Shown here piece by piece: positions 41,049 to 49,698 of a DNA stretch of 64,000 nt. The DNA is taken from NCBI RefSeq assembly GCF_036227105.1, contig NZ_CP109434.1:8466501-8530500 (forward strand), written 5' to 3'. The stretch's first letter is position 1; each line of letters starts with the position of its first letter. The notes below the pieces were generated by a model. The model was not told the origin of the DNA, made no database searches, and saw only the letters and a list, made by a program, of their open reading frames with translations. This stretch comes from Amycolatopsis sp. NBC_01488 (GTDB lineage Bacteria; Actinomycetota; Actinomycetes; Mycobacteriales; Pseudonocardiaceae). The position numbers and the translations under genes were made by a program.

Positions 41049-41834
41049 ATGTCCGGAACCATCGCGATACTCGGGCTCGGCGAGGCAGGCAGCGCGCTCG
41101 CCCGGGATCTGGCCGCCGCCGGAGCCGTCGTACGGGGCTACGACCCGGCCGTTTCGGCCGGCGAAGGCATCGTCGCAACCGGCTCCGAAGCCGAAGCGGC
41201 CGAGGGCGCCGACCTGGTGCTCAGCGTGAACAGCGCGGCCGCGGCCGTCGACGCGCTCGAAGCCGGCTTGAGCGGTCTCGGGACCGGCGCCGCCTGGGCC
41301 GACCTGAACACCGCCTCCCCCGGCACCAAGCGCAGGCTGGCCGCCATCGCCGCCGAGCACGACGTGCCGTTCGCCGACATCGCGATCATGGCGCCGGTCC
41401 CCGGCCGCGGCCTGCGGGTCCCGATGCTCGCTGCCGGTGTCGCCGCCGAAATTGTCGCCAATACCTTGAACACGTTCGGCGCCGCGGTCGAAGTCATGGC
41501 CGGCGAAGCCGGGCTCGCCGCCGAGCGCAAGCTGCTGCGCAGCGTGTTCTTCAAGGGCATGTCGGCCGCCGTGGTCGAGGCGCTGGAAGCCGCGCGCGCC
41601 GCAGGCTGCGAGGACTGGCTGCGCAAGATCATCGTCGACGAACTCACCGCGGCAAACGCTTCCACCGTGGACCGGCTCGTCGACGGCTCGGTCAAGCACG
41701 CCGTCCGCCGGACGTCCGAAATGGCGGCGGCCGCGGAGATGCTCGGCGAGCTGGGCGTGCGCGCGGACGTCGCGTCCGCCGCTCGTGACCAGCTTGCGCA
41801 CATCGCTGATACACAGGATTGTCAACAATCTTGA
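41049..41834 (+). CDS. NAD(P)-dependent oxidoreductase, 6-phosphogluconate dehydrogenase-like with DUF1932
   Basis: 261 residues. N-terminal Rossmann domain (IAILGLGEAGSALARDLAAA), the linker ADLNTASPGTKRR, then a helical C-terminal domain resembling DUF1932 (AERKLLRSVFFKGMSAAVVE). AAGGAGG lies eight bases before ATG 41049. It belongs to the beta-hydroxyacid dehydrogenase family, but its substrate in this pathway is not known; reduction or oxidation of a ring-cleavage semialdehyde or carboxylate is possible. Its last codons overlap operator O3. Confidence 0.78.
   Translation: MSGTIAILGLGEAGSALARDLAAAGAVVRGYDPAVSAGEGIVATGSEAEAAEGADLVLSVNSAAAAVDALEAGLSGLGTGAAWADLNTASPGTKRRLAAIAAEHDVPFADIAIMAPVPGRGLRVPMLAAGVAAEIVANTLNTFGAAVEVMAGEAGLAAERKLLRSVFFKGMSAAVVEALEAARAAGCEDWLRKIIVDELTAANASTVDRLVDGSVKHAVRRTSEMAAAAEMLGELGVRADVASAARDQLAHIADTQDCQQS
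41817..41830 (+). promoter_or_regulatory. Operator O3 upstream of the AAHS transporter
   Basis: GATTGT-CA-ACAATC, a perfect palindrome with six-base arms, covering the end of the dehydrogenase gene and about 80 bases before the transporter ATG. A matching -10 is not clear. Confidence 0.6.
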
Positions 41835-41908
41835 CGCAACTCTTGTGTTCAATATCTCAGCCGATGTAGCTTCGGACTCCTTCGCTGCCCCGGACGAAAG
41901 GGACGAGG

Positions 41909-43249
41909 ATGTCCACACGAGAACTCGGCGGCACGGCCGCCGCCACGGTCCGGCTCTCCATCCGGGTGACCGCGTTGTGCTGGGTCCTCGTGCTGCTGGA
42001 CGGGCTGGACCTGTTCGTCTACGGGGCGACGCTGCCGGGCGTGCTGGCCGACAAGAGCTTCGGCCTGACGCCGGTCAGCGGCGGGAACATCGGCAGCCTG
42101 ACGACGTTCGGGATGATGCTCGGCGCGCTCGGGGCCGGCATCCTCACCGACCGCACCGGCCGCCGGAAGATCATCATCACCGGCGTCACGGTCTTCTCCC
42201 TGGCCGCGGCCGCCTGCGCCACGGCACCCACGGTCGAGTTCTTCGGCGCGGCGCGGTTCGTCGCCGGGATCGGCCTCGGCGGCCTGCTGCCGTCGGCGAT
42301 CGCGATGGTCATGGAGTACGCGCCGGCGTGGCGGAAGAACCTCGCCGTCACCACCGTGATGACGGCCCACCAGGCCGGCGGCGCGCTGGCCGGCGCGCTG
42401 GGGATGACGCTCGTCCAGTCGATGGGCTGGCGCTCGGTGTACTGGATCGGCGCGCTGCTGCTCGTGGTGGTGCTGCCCGCGGTCGTGTTCCTGCTGCCGG
42501 AGTCGATGACGTTCCTGCTGGCCAAGGGCCGCACCGACCGCGCGCGGGCGATCGCGGACAAGTTCGCGGTCTCGCTCGGCACGTTCGCGCCGGAGCCGGC
42601 CGAAGACCGGCGTGGTGGCCTGCGCGGCCTCTTCACGCCGTCGGTGCGGACGACGACGCTGCTGTTCTGGATCGCGTCGTTCGCCGGGCTGCTGCTGGTG
42701 TACGGCGTGAACACCTGGCTGCCGACGATGATGCGCGGCAGCGGCTACAACCTCGGCTCGGCGATCAGCTTCCTGCTGGTGATCAACCTGGGCGGGATCG
42801 CGGGCATGCTCATCGCCGGGCGGCTCGCGGACCGCTTCGGCGCCCGGCCGGTGGCGATCATCTGGTTCGCGCTGACCGCGGGCGGCGTCGGGCTGCTGGC
42901 GGTGCACCTGCCGCTGGCCGTGACGTACGTCGTCGTGTTCCTGACCGGCGCGTGGCTCTTCAGCGCGCAGACGCTCGTCTACGCGGCGGTCGGCGCGTAC
43001 TACCCGGCCGACAGCCGCGCGACGGCGCTGGGCTGGGTGTCCGGCGTCGGCCGGCTGGGCGCGGTGTTCGGGCCGTGGCTGGGCGGGATCCTGGTCGCGG
43101 GCGGGCTGTCGTCGCTCGGCTTCGTGGTGTTCGCGATCGCGGGCGTGCTCGGCGCGGTGATGGTGGCCCTGGTGCGGCGGAAGGGCGCGTTCGCGACGGA
43201 AAGCGGGCAGGCCGAGCGGAGGCCGGTGCGGGAATCGCACAACGCTTGA
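41909..43249 (+). CDS. MFS transporter, aromatic acid:H+ symporter type
   Basis: 446 residues with 12 predicted helices. The first helix carries LDGLDLFVYGATLPG, similar to the DGxD motif needed for aromatic-acid transport in PcaK. The loop 2-3 motif is GILTDRTGRRKII and loop 8-9 has GRLADRFGARPV. ATG 41909 follows AAAGGGACGAGG. It probably imports protocatechuate, gallate or a related acid for the surrounding pathway. Confidence 0.85.
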   Translation: MSTRELGGTAAATVRLSIRVTALCWVLVLLDGLDLFVYGATLPGVLADKSFGLTPVSGGNIGSLTTFGMMLGALGAGILTDRTGRRKIIITGVTVFSLAAAACATAPTVEFFGAARFVAGIGLGGLLPSAIAMVMEYAPAWRKNLAVTTVMTAHQAGGALAGALGMTLVQSMGWRSVYWIGALLLVVVLPAVVFLLPESMTFLLAKGRTDRARAIADKFAVSLGTFAPEPAEDRRGGLRGLFTPSVRTTTLLFWIASFAGLLLVYGVNTWLPTMMRGSGYNLGSAISFLLVINLGGIAGMLIAGRLADRFGARPVAIIWFALTAGGVGLLAVHLPLAVTYVVVFLTGAWLFSAQTLVYAAVGAYYPADSRATALGWVSGVGRLGAVFGPWLGGILVAGGLSSLGFVVFAIAGVLGAVMVALVRRKGAFATESGQAERRPVRESHNA

Positions 43250-43263
43250 GGCTCGGCAGACCC

Positions 43264-43385
43264 GGTTCGCGACGCCGTCCGCGAACCCCGGCCGGAGTCG
43301 CGGAACCGCCACAGCCGCGAAGGCGGTCCAGCCCGAAAAGGCGCGCTCACCCCCACTCGCTGCCTCGCTCCGGCGCACCGGAGCG
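43264..43385 (+). terminator. Two hairpins after the transporter gene
   Basis: GGTTCGCG/CGCGAACC (43264-43271, 43280-43287) and CGCTCCGG/CCGGAGCG (43366-43373, 43378-43385, loop CGCA) lie in the 258-base gap after the MFS stop. Either could end the transcript; no T runs follow. Confidence 0.45.
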
Positions 43386-43441
43386 GGGCAGCTCCGCGTC
43401 GATCACGGATCAGTCTCAGCCGGGTCAATCTCGTCGTAGAT

Positions 43442-43470
43442 ATTGTCAACAATTTCATCGACGATTAGTG
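43442..43470 (+). promoter_or_regulatory. Operator O4 and promoter of the hydratase operon
   Basis: ATTGT-CA-ACAAT (43442-43453). Its TTGTCA can act as -35 with TAGTGT 17 bases later. The ATG of the hydratase gene is 55 bases after the palindrome, with CGAGGA upstream of the start. Confidence 0.6.
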
Positions 43471-43507
43471 TGCGAGTATCAAGCATGCGAAGCGACGAGG
43501 AACCACC

Positions 43508-44533
43508 TTGATCATCGACTGCCACGGCCACTACACGACCGCGCCCCCCGCCCTCGCGGCGTGGCGCGACCAGCAGATCGCGTCGCTGGCCGATCCCGGC
43601 GTCAAGCCCGCCCAGGCCGACCTGCGGATCAGCGACGACGAGCTGCGCGAGACGATCGAACCGAACCAGCTGCGGCTGATGGACGAACGCGGCATCGACC
43701 TGACGATCTTCTCGCCGCGCGCGTCGTTCATGGCCCACCACGTCGGCGGCTTCGAGACGTCCGCGGAGTGGGCGGCGATCTGCAACGAGCTGTGCCACCG
43801 CGTCAGCACCCTCTACCCCGAGCGGTTCGCGCCGGCCGCGATGCTCCCGCAGTCACCGGGCGTCGACCCGGCCACCTGCCTGCCCGAGCTGACCCGCTGC
43901 GTCGAGGAGTACGGCGCCGTCGCGCTGAACCTGAACCCCGACCCCAGCGGCGGCCACTGGACGGCGCCGCCGCTCACCGACCGGTCGTGGTACCCGATCT
44001 ACGAAAGGATGGTCGAGTACGACATCCCGGCGATGGTGCACGTCAGCACGAGCGTCAACCCCGCCTTCCACACCACCGGCGCGCACTACCTCAACGCCGA
44101 CACGACCGCGTTCATGCAGCTCGTGCAGGGCGACCTGTTCACCGACTTCCCGACGCTGCGGCTGGTCATCCCGCACGGCGGCGGCGCGGTCCCCTACCAC
44201 TGGGGCCGGTTCCGCGGCCTCGCGATGGCGCTGGGCAAGCCGGAACTGGAAGATCACTTGCTGGGCAACGTCTTCTTCGACACCTGCGTCTACCACCAGC
44301 CGGGCTCAGACCTGCTCTTCGACGTCATCCCGGCGCGCAACATCCTCTTCGCGTCCGAGATGATCGGCGCCGTCCGCAGTGTCGACCCGCGAACCGGCCA
44401 CCACTTCGACGACACGCGCCGGTACGCCGAAGCCGCGAAACTGTCCGAAGAGGACTGGGCCGCGATCCGGGAGCACAACGCCCGGGCCGTCTACCCCCGG
44501 CTGGACGCCCTCCTGAAGGGCCAAGGCCGGTGA
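43508..44533 (+). CDS. ligJ: 4-oxalomesaconate hydratase (LigJ-type amidohydrolase)
   Basis: 341 residues of the amidohydrolase/ACMSD superfamily: metal motif MIIDCHGHY at the N-terminus, MVHVSTSVNPAFHTTGAHYL, RLVIPHGGGAVPYHWGRFRG and the late VFFDTCVYHQPG and FASEMIGAV. It adds water to 4-oxalomesaconate to give CHA, the aldolase substrate. It overlaps the lactonase gene by four bases (GTGA). The length and motifs fit LigJ rather than GalB. Confidence 0.88.
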   Translation: MIIDCHGHYTTAPPALAAWRDQQIASLADPGVKPAQADLRISDDELRETIEPNQLRLMDERGIDLTIFSPRASFMAHHVGGFETSAEWAAICNELCHRVSTLYPERFAPAAMLPQSPGVDPATCLPELTRCVEEYGAVALNLNPDPSGGHWTAPPLTDRSWYPIYERMVEYDIPAMVHVSTSVNPAFHTTGAHYLNADTTAFMQLVQGDLFTDFPTLRLVIPHGGGAVPYHWGRFRGLAMALGKPELEDHLLGNVFFDTCVYHQPGSDLLFDVIPARNILFASEMIGAVRSVDPRTGHHFDDTRRYAEAAKLSEEDWAAIREHNARAVYPRLDALLKGQGR

Positions 44534-45444
44534 CCGCGCCGAAGACGCCCGGCTGGCTGGACTGGTCCGCGGATCCGTCCACACCGGACTTCGAGCTGCC
44601 GTGCGGCACGGTCGACGCGCACTGCCACGTGTTCGGCCCGCACCAGGAGTTCCCGTTCGCGCCGGAGCGCAAGTACACGCCCTGCGACGCGAGCAAGGAC
44701 CAGCTCTTCGCCCTGCGCGACCACCTCGGCGTCGCGCGCAACGTCATCGTCCAGGCCACCTGCCACGGCGCGGACAACGCCGCCATGGTCGACGCCGTCC
44801 GGGCCGCGGACGGCCGGGCGCGCGGGATCGCGACCGTCCGGCCGGACGTCGGCGAGAAGGAGTTGCGCGAACTCGACGCCGCGGGCGTGCGCGGCGTGCG
44901 GTTCACCTTCGTCAAGCGGCTCGTCGACGCCTCGCCCAAAGAGGACCTGAGCACGATCGCCAAGAAGATCGCGCCGCTCGGCTGGCACGTCGTGCTCTAC
45001 TTCGAAGCCGCCGACCTGCCCGAACTCGAGGACTTCTTCGGCACGCTGCCCACGCAGCTGGTGATCGACCACATGGGACGCCCCGACGTCGCGAAACCGC
45101 CGGAAAACCCGGAGTTCGAGAGGTTTCTCGGCTTCGTCGAGGAGAACGACGCCTGGGTGAAAGTCAGCTGCCCGGAACGCCTCACCGTGACCGGACCGCC
45201 GGCCCTCCACGGCGAACGGCACGCCTACACCGACGTCGTCCCGTTCGCCCGGCGCGTCGTGACGGAGTTCCCGGACCGGGTGCTGTGGGGCACCGACTGG
45301 CCGCATCCGAACCTGAAGGACCACATGCCCGACGACGGGCTGCTCGTCGACTACATCCCGCAGATCGCGGACACGGCGGACCTGCGCCGGAAGCTACTGG
45401 TCGACAACCCGATGCGCCTCTACTGGCCCGGCGAAACCGCCTGA
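44530..45444 (+). CDS. ligI: 2-pyrone-4,6-dicarboxylate lactonase
   Basis: 304 residues, amidohydrolase fold: CGTVDAHCHVFGP near residue 25-37, VIVQATCHGADN, GVRGVRFTFVKR, VIDHMGRPDV and VLWGTDWPHPN, all typical of LigI. It opens PDC to 4-oxalomesaconate without a metal cofactor. GTG start is coupled to the hydratase stop. Its presence shows the route passes through PDC, formed by semialdehyde oxidation or directly from gallate. Confidence 0.9.
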   Translation: MTAPKTPGWLDWSADPSTPDFELPCGTVDAHCHVFGPHQEFPFAPERKYTPCDASKDQLFALRDHLGVARNVIVQATCHGADNAAMVDAVRAADGRARGIATVRPDVGEKELRELDAAGVRGVRFTFVKRLVDASPKEDLSTIAKKIAPLGWHVVLYFEAADLPELEDFFGTLPTQLVIDHMGRPDVAKPPENPEFERFLGFVEENDAWVKVSCPERLTVTGPPALHGERHAYTDVVPFARRVVTEFPDRVLWGTDWPHPNLKDHMPDDGLLVDYIPQIADTADLRRKLLVDNPMRLYWPGETA

Positions 45445-45472
45445 AACCCCCGAAATCCTTGAAGGGCATGCA

Positions 45473-46828
45473 ATGCAGCACGCCAACGCGTTCAACCGGC
45501 TGAACCGCCTGCCGATCTCGCGGTTCCACAAGGTCACCCTGCTGGCCGTCTCGTTCGCCTACTTCTTCGAGTTCGCGGACATCAACAGCTTCGCCACCAC
45601 CGCGCCCAAGCTGATCAAGCTGTGGGGCGTGACGGTCGACCAGGTCGCCTACGTGACCTCGCTGTCGTTCGTCGGGATGTTCTTCGGGTCGATCATCGCG
45701 AGCAAGCTCGCCGACCGCTTCGGCCGCAGGAACGCGCTGGTGTGGACGACCGTGTGGTTCGGCGTGTTCTCCCTCGCGGCCGTCTTCTCCTGGGACATCG
45801 TGTCGCTGGGCGTGTTCCGCGTCCTGACCTCGGCGGGCCTCTCGGCGATGACGGTCGTCGCGGTCATCTACGTCAGCGAGCTGTACCCGGCGGCGAGCCG
45901 CGGCAAGTACCAGGCCTACGCGATCGTGATCGGCATCTGCGGCACGCCGGTGACCAACCTGATCGCGAGCGCGGTCGTGCCGATCAACTCCTGGTCGTGG
46001 CGGCTGGTGTACCTGTGGGGCGCGCTCGGCGTGCTGCTGGTGCTGTTCACGCGGCAGCTGAAGGAGTCGCCGAGGTGGTACGAAAGCCGGGGCGAGCACG
46101 CCAAGGCGGACGCGGTGCTGCGGGAGATCGAGGAGCGCGTCGCGGCGGAGAAGGGACCGCTGCCGGAGCCGGCGCCGCCGGTCGAAGAGGCGCCTGTGGC
46201 CAAGGCACCGCTGCGCTTGCTGCTGAAGAAGAAGTACCTGATGCCCACGTTGCTGCTGACGGTCTTGTGGGTGACGCAGACGATCGGCTTCTTCGGCTAT
46301 TCGAGCTGGGCGCCGACGCTGCTGGCCAAGGAGGGCTTCAGCGTCGAGAAGTCGGTGTTCTACGTGGCGCTGACGACGGTCGGCGCGCCGCTCGGGTCGT
46401 ACCTGGCGGCCCTGGTGACGGACCGCTTCGAGCGCAAGTGGTGCCTGGTCGCGTTCGGCGCGGTCATCGCGCTGTGCGGCCTGCTCTACGGGCTGACGTT
46501 CACCCCGGTCCTCATCGTGGTGTTCGGCTTCCTGGTGAACCTGTTCGAGCGCGGCTACACGGCTTTGGGGTACGCGTACTCGCCGGAGCTGTTCGACACG
46601 CGGGGCCGGTCATTGGGCACCGGCGTGTCGTACGGGCTCGGCCGGCTGTCGAACGCGGTCGGGCCGTTGATCGTGGCCGGGTTGTACAACGGCAGCGGGT
46701 ACCGGAGCGTGTTCTTCTTCATCGCGGGGACCTGGCTGGTCGGCGCGCTGGTGCTGGCGGCGTTCGGGCCCCGCACCCGGGCGGCCCGGCTGCAGTCGGC
46801 ACCGGAGGCGAAGCACGCGGGCGTCTGA
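45473..46828 (+). CDS. MFS transporter, second of the meta-cleavage cluster
   Basis: 451 residues and 12 helices. Loop 2-3 motif is SKLADRFGRRNAL, followed by AVIYVSELYPAASRGKYQAY typical of sugar/metabolite symporters, and a cytoplasmic charged loop after helix six (EPAPPVEEAPVAKAPLRLLL). It starts 28 bases after the lactonase stop, with CCTTGAAGGGC before the ATG, so it is the third gene of that operon. Substrate is probably a pathway aromatic or dicarboxylic acid. It ends five bases from a convergent gene. Confidence 0.82.
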   Translation: MQHANAFNRLNRLPISRFHKVTLLAVSFAYFFEFADINSFATTAPKLIKLWGVTVDQVAYVTSLSFVGMFFGSIIASKLADRFGRRNALVWTTVWFGVFSLAAVFSWDIVSLGVFRVLTSAGLSAMTVVAVIYVSELYPAASRGKYQAYAIVIGICGTPVTNLIASAVVPINSWSWRLVYLWGALGVLLVLFTRQLKESPRWYESRGEHAKADAVLREIEERVAAEKGPLPEPAPPVEEAPVAKAPLRLLLKKKYLMPTLLLTVLWVTQTIGFFGYSSWAPTLLAKEGFSVEKSVFYVALTTVGAPLGSYLAALVTDRFERKWCLVAFGAVIALCGLLYGLTFTPVLIVVFGFLVNLFERGYTALGYAYSPELFDTRGRSLGTGVSYGLGRLSNAVGPLIVAGLYNGSGYRSVFFFIAGTWLVGALVLAAFGPRTRAARLQSAPEAKHAGV

Positions 46829-46833
46829 GCGCC

Positions 46834-47625
46834 TCACTCCCGCAGCTTCCGCAGGGTCCCGGCCGCGGTCCGACGGCCGTGGCGGTCGCGGACCGCGGTC
46901 GTCGTCTCCTTCCCCGGAACCGCGGCCGCGATCAAGCCCTGGTGGTCGAACAACGGTGCCACCAACCGGTATTCGAACTCCAGGGCGCCTTCGACGCCGC
47001 AGGCGCGAGCGGCTTCGGCCATCGCGACCGCCTGCAGCGGGCCGTGGGTGAGCAGGCCCGGGTAGCCCTCGACCGAACGGCTGTAGTCGCGGTCGTAGTG
47101 GATGCGGTGGGCGTTGTACGTCAGCGCGGAGAAGCGGAACAGCAGCGTCGGGGTCACTTCGATCGGCCACTCCCCCGGCGCGGGCGGGACCTCCGGGCCG
47201 TCGTCCGGGGGTGCCCCGACGGCGGCACCGGCGCGGTACACGATGTCCTGCTCCTCGTCGACCACCAGCCGGCCCGACTGGGTGATCCGGTGCGCCACCG
47301 TGACGAACGTGAGCGGCCCGGATCGGCCCGCCTTTTCCTGCACCGCAAGGACTTCCGACTGCCGGGTGGCGGGCTCGCCGAAGCGCAGCGCACCGGGCGT
47401 GCGGACGCGGCCGCCCGCCCACATGCGGCGGCGGCCCGGGCCCGGCGGGGCCAGGACCGCGTTGCGGACCGGGTGGCCGTCGGGGCCGAGGTCGGCCTGA
47501 GCGGGCCGGTCGAGCAGGTAGAGCCAGTGCCACAGCAGCGGCAGGGCGCCGTCCGGCTCCGGGACGTCGAGCAGGGACGCGAGCGCGTGCGCCGGTCCGG
47601 GCAGGATCGGTTCGGAAACGTCCAC
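46834..47625 (-). CDS. MaoC-like / mesaconyl-CoA hydratase-type dehydratase
   Basis: 263 residues. The first part is a FAS1-type MaoC-like N-terminal half with MWAGGRVRTPGALRFGE. The C-terminal hot-dog half carries the hydratase motif (RFSALTYNAHRIHYDRDYSR, then GYPGLLTHGPLQAVAMAE), with Asn/His as likely catalytic residues. It hydrates or dehydrates a CoA thioester. GTG 47625 has AAGGGG six bases upstream. It is the last gene of an operon headed by DGPF and sigma genes, one base after the AhpD-like gene. The substrate is unknown. Confidence 0.8.
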   Translation of the reverse strand: MDVSEPILPGPAHALASLLDVPEPDGALPLLWHWLYLLDRPAQADLGPDGHPVRNAVLAPPGPGRRRMWAGGRVRTPGALRFGEPATRQSEVLAVQEKAGRSGPLTFVTVAHRITQSGRLVVDEEQDIVYRAGAAVGAPPDDGPEVPPAPGEWPIEVTPTLLFRFSALTYNAHRIHYDRDYSRSVEGYPGLLTHGPLQAVAMAEAARACGVEGALEFEYRLVAPLFDHQGLIAAAVPGKETTTAVRDRHGRRTAAGTLRKLRE

Positions 47626-47626
47626 G

Positions 47627-48466
47627 TCAGAGCCCCTTCAGCGCGTCACGGCCCGCGTCGAAGCTGCGCAGCGCGGCACCGACCGCCGCGGCCACCGTGA
47701 CCTCGAAGACCTCGTCCTCCGTGTGGCCCGCCGCGAGCAGGCGCCGGACGTCGTCGTCGGTGACGCGGTGGGAGGCGTCGCGGACCAGCGCGGCGTAGGC
47801 CCGCCACGACTCCTCCAGCCCGTCGCCCGTCCCGGCCGCCCGCCGTAGCGCGGGACTCGTTTGCGCAGGCTGCTCGAAGACGCTCTCGCGCAGGTCGTCG
47901 GGGCCGTCGGCGAGCAGGAAGCCCGGGAACCGGTAGCCCGCGCGGTGCAACGCCTTCGCGCCCACCTTCAGCTGGCCGTCGAGCAGCTCGAAGCCGAACG
48001 CGTTGGCGAGCCGGTTGACGATGTTCCACACCAGGTTGACGTTCAACGCCTCCAGCACGGCGTGCGCGGGCACGTCGCGCGGCGGTGACAGCGTGCGGTT
48101 CCGGGAGACGTCCTCGACGAACCGTTGGACGGCAAGCAGTTCCGGCCGCGCGTCGGCCGGGCGGTCCGGGTCGATTTCCCCGTGACCCGCGATCCGCGTC
48201 AGCTCGGCGTGCGTGACGACGCAGAACGGGCACTCGTGCACCCGGGCCGTGCTCATCGCGAGGTATTCGCGTTCACCGGCGGTCCAGTGGGACTCGCCGC
48301 GCATCGCGGGCGCCGTCAGCTCCAGCAGCGGCCGGGTCAGGAAGCCCGGCCGGTACAGCAGCAGCTTGACGATGTCGGGGCTGGTGACGCCGGACAGCTT
48401 GCCGGTGACGGCCATGAAGAGCCGGGCCCGGCGCCGGTGGCCGGTGTCCAGGACGGACAGTCGCAT
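47627..48466 (-). CDS. AhpD-like / carboxymuconolactone decarboxylase-family protein
   Basis: 279 residues, all helical, with the redox motif CPFC (Cys79, Cys82) and His86 in HECPFCVVTHAELTR, as in AhpD alkylhydroperoxidases. A second helical half (LVWNIVNRLANAFGFEL) makes it longer than classic AhpD. It probably reduces peroxides or acts on an unknown substrate. Its start codon shares one base with the sigma stop, so it is co-translated with the sigma factor. Confidence 0.8.
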   Translation of the reverse strand: MRLSVLDTGHRRRARLFMAVTGKLSGVTSPDIVKLLLYRPGFLTRPLLELTAPAMRGESHWTAGEREYLAMSTARVHECPFCVVTHAELTRIAGHGEIDPDRPADARPELLAVQRFVEDVSRNRTLSPPRDVPAHAVLEALNVNLVWNIVNRLANAFGFELLDGQLKVGAKALHRAGYRFPGFLLADGPDDLRESVFEQPAQTSPALRRAAGTGDGLEESWRAYAALVRDASHRVTDDDVRRLLAAGHTEDEVFEVTVAAAVGAALRSFDAGRDALKGL

Positions 48467-49698
48467 CAGGACTCCAGTTCGTGCATTCGGGCGGTGAGGA
48501 AGCGGCGGTCGGCCGGGGCCTGAGCCAGGTCGCGGGCCCGCCGGTACGCGGCCACGGCCTCCTCGGGACGGCCGAGGCGGCGCAGCAGGTCCGCGCGGGC
48601 GGCGTGCCAGAGGTGGTAGCGGTCGAGCCCGTCGATCGCCTCGACCAGGGCGAGCCCGGTCTCGGGACCGTCGGCCATCGCGACGGCCACGGCGTGGTTG
48701 AGCGCGACCACGGGCGACGGCGCGAGCGTCCGCAGCTGCGCGTACAGAGCGGCGATGCGGGCCCAGCCGGTGTCGGCGGCGTCGCGGGCCTGCGCGTGCT
48801 GGGCCGCGATCGCCGCCTGCAGCTGGTACTGCCCGACGACCCCGTGGCGCAGCGCCCGGCCGAGCACGCCGAGGGCTTCGGCGATCTCGCCCCGGTCCCA
48901 GCGGGTGCGGTCCTGGTCTTCGAGCAGGACGACGTCACCGCCGGGCGTGTAGCGGGCGGCCGAGCGCGAATCCTGCAGCAACAGCAACGCGACCAGGCCG
49001 AGCGCCTCCGGTTCGTCCGGCATCAACGCGGCCAGCAGCTTCGCCAGCCGGATCGCCTCGCGCCGCAGCCCGGCCGGTTCGTCGCGGCCCGACGGCGAGG
49101 TGTAACCGCGGGTGAAGACGAGGTAGATCACCGCGAGGACGCCGGAGAGGCGGTCGGGCAGCAGGTGGTCGGGCGGGACGCTCAGCGAGATGCCCGCGTC
49201 GCGGATCTTCCGCTTCGCGCGCACGAGCCGCTGTGCCAGCGCGGGCTCGGCGACCAGGAACAGCCGGGCGATCTGGGCGGCGGTCAGGCCGGCGACCGCC
49301 TGCAGCGTCAGCGCCACCCGCGCGTCTTCGGCCAGAGCCGGGTGGCAGCACGTGAAGAGCAGGCTCAGCCGGTCGTCGCCGACTTCGGCGAGCCGGTCGT
49401 CCGGCGGGCTCATCGTCGTCACCCCGCTCTCCCCCGCCGCGAGCCGCGCGAGCTTGGCCTGCCCGACGCGGGCGCGGCGGATCCGGTCGACGGCACTGTT
49501 GCGCGCCGCGGTCAGCAGCCAGGCCGCGGGGTCGTCCGGGACCCCCGCGTCCCACGTCCGCAAGGCCTGGGCGACCGCGTCCTGGAGGGCGTCCTCGGCG
49601 AGTTCGAAGTCGCCGAGGACCCGGACGAGGGCGGCGAGCAGCCGGGCGCGGTCCTCGCGGTAGACGCGCTCGACGACGCCGGCCGCGCGATCACCCAC
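48466..49698 (-). CDS. ECF sigma factor, ECF42 group with TPR tail
   Basis: 410 residues. Sigma region 2 (RDRARLLAALVRVLGDFELAED) and region 4 (LTLQAVAGLTAAQIARLFLV, then LAQRLVRAKRKIRDAG) occupy the first 175 residues. The remaining 235 form the DUF6596/TPR-like extension (VVALNHAVAVAMADGPETGL, YHLWHAARADLLRRLGRPEE) that defines ECF42. ECF42 factors have no anti-sigma factor and are regulated through this tail and an adjacent DGPF protein. It overlaps the DGPF gene by eight bases (GTGGGTGA). Confidence 0.92.
   Translation of the reverse strand: MGDRAAGVVERVYREDRARLLAALVRVLGDFELAEDALQDAVAQALRTWDAGVPDDPAAWLLTAARNSAVDRIRRARVGQAKLARLAAGESGVTTMSPPDDRLAEVGDDRLSLLFTCCHPALAEDARVALTLQAVAGLTAAQIARLFLVAEPALAQRLVRAKRKIRDAGISLSVPPDHLLPDRLSGVLAVIYLVFTRGYTSPSGRDEPAGLRREAIRLAKLLAALMPDEPEALGLVALLLLQDSRSAARYTPGGDVVLLEDQDRTRWDRGEIAEALGVLGRALRHGVVGQYQLQAAIAAQHAQARDAADTGWARIAALYAQLRTLAPSPVVALNHAVAVAMADGPETGLALVEAIDGLDRYHLWHAARADLLRRLGRPEEAVAAYRRARDLAQAPADRRFLTARMHELES

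Noticed and set aside
39819..41834. A 671-codon open frame running through the minisatellite, antisense to the GntR gene and into the dehydrogenase gene
   Set aside because: It is antisense to a clear FCD regulator, has no start signal, and only its last 261 codons (from 41049, with AAGGAGG) match a family. The long frame is an effect of high GC.
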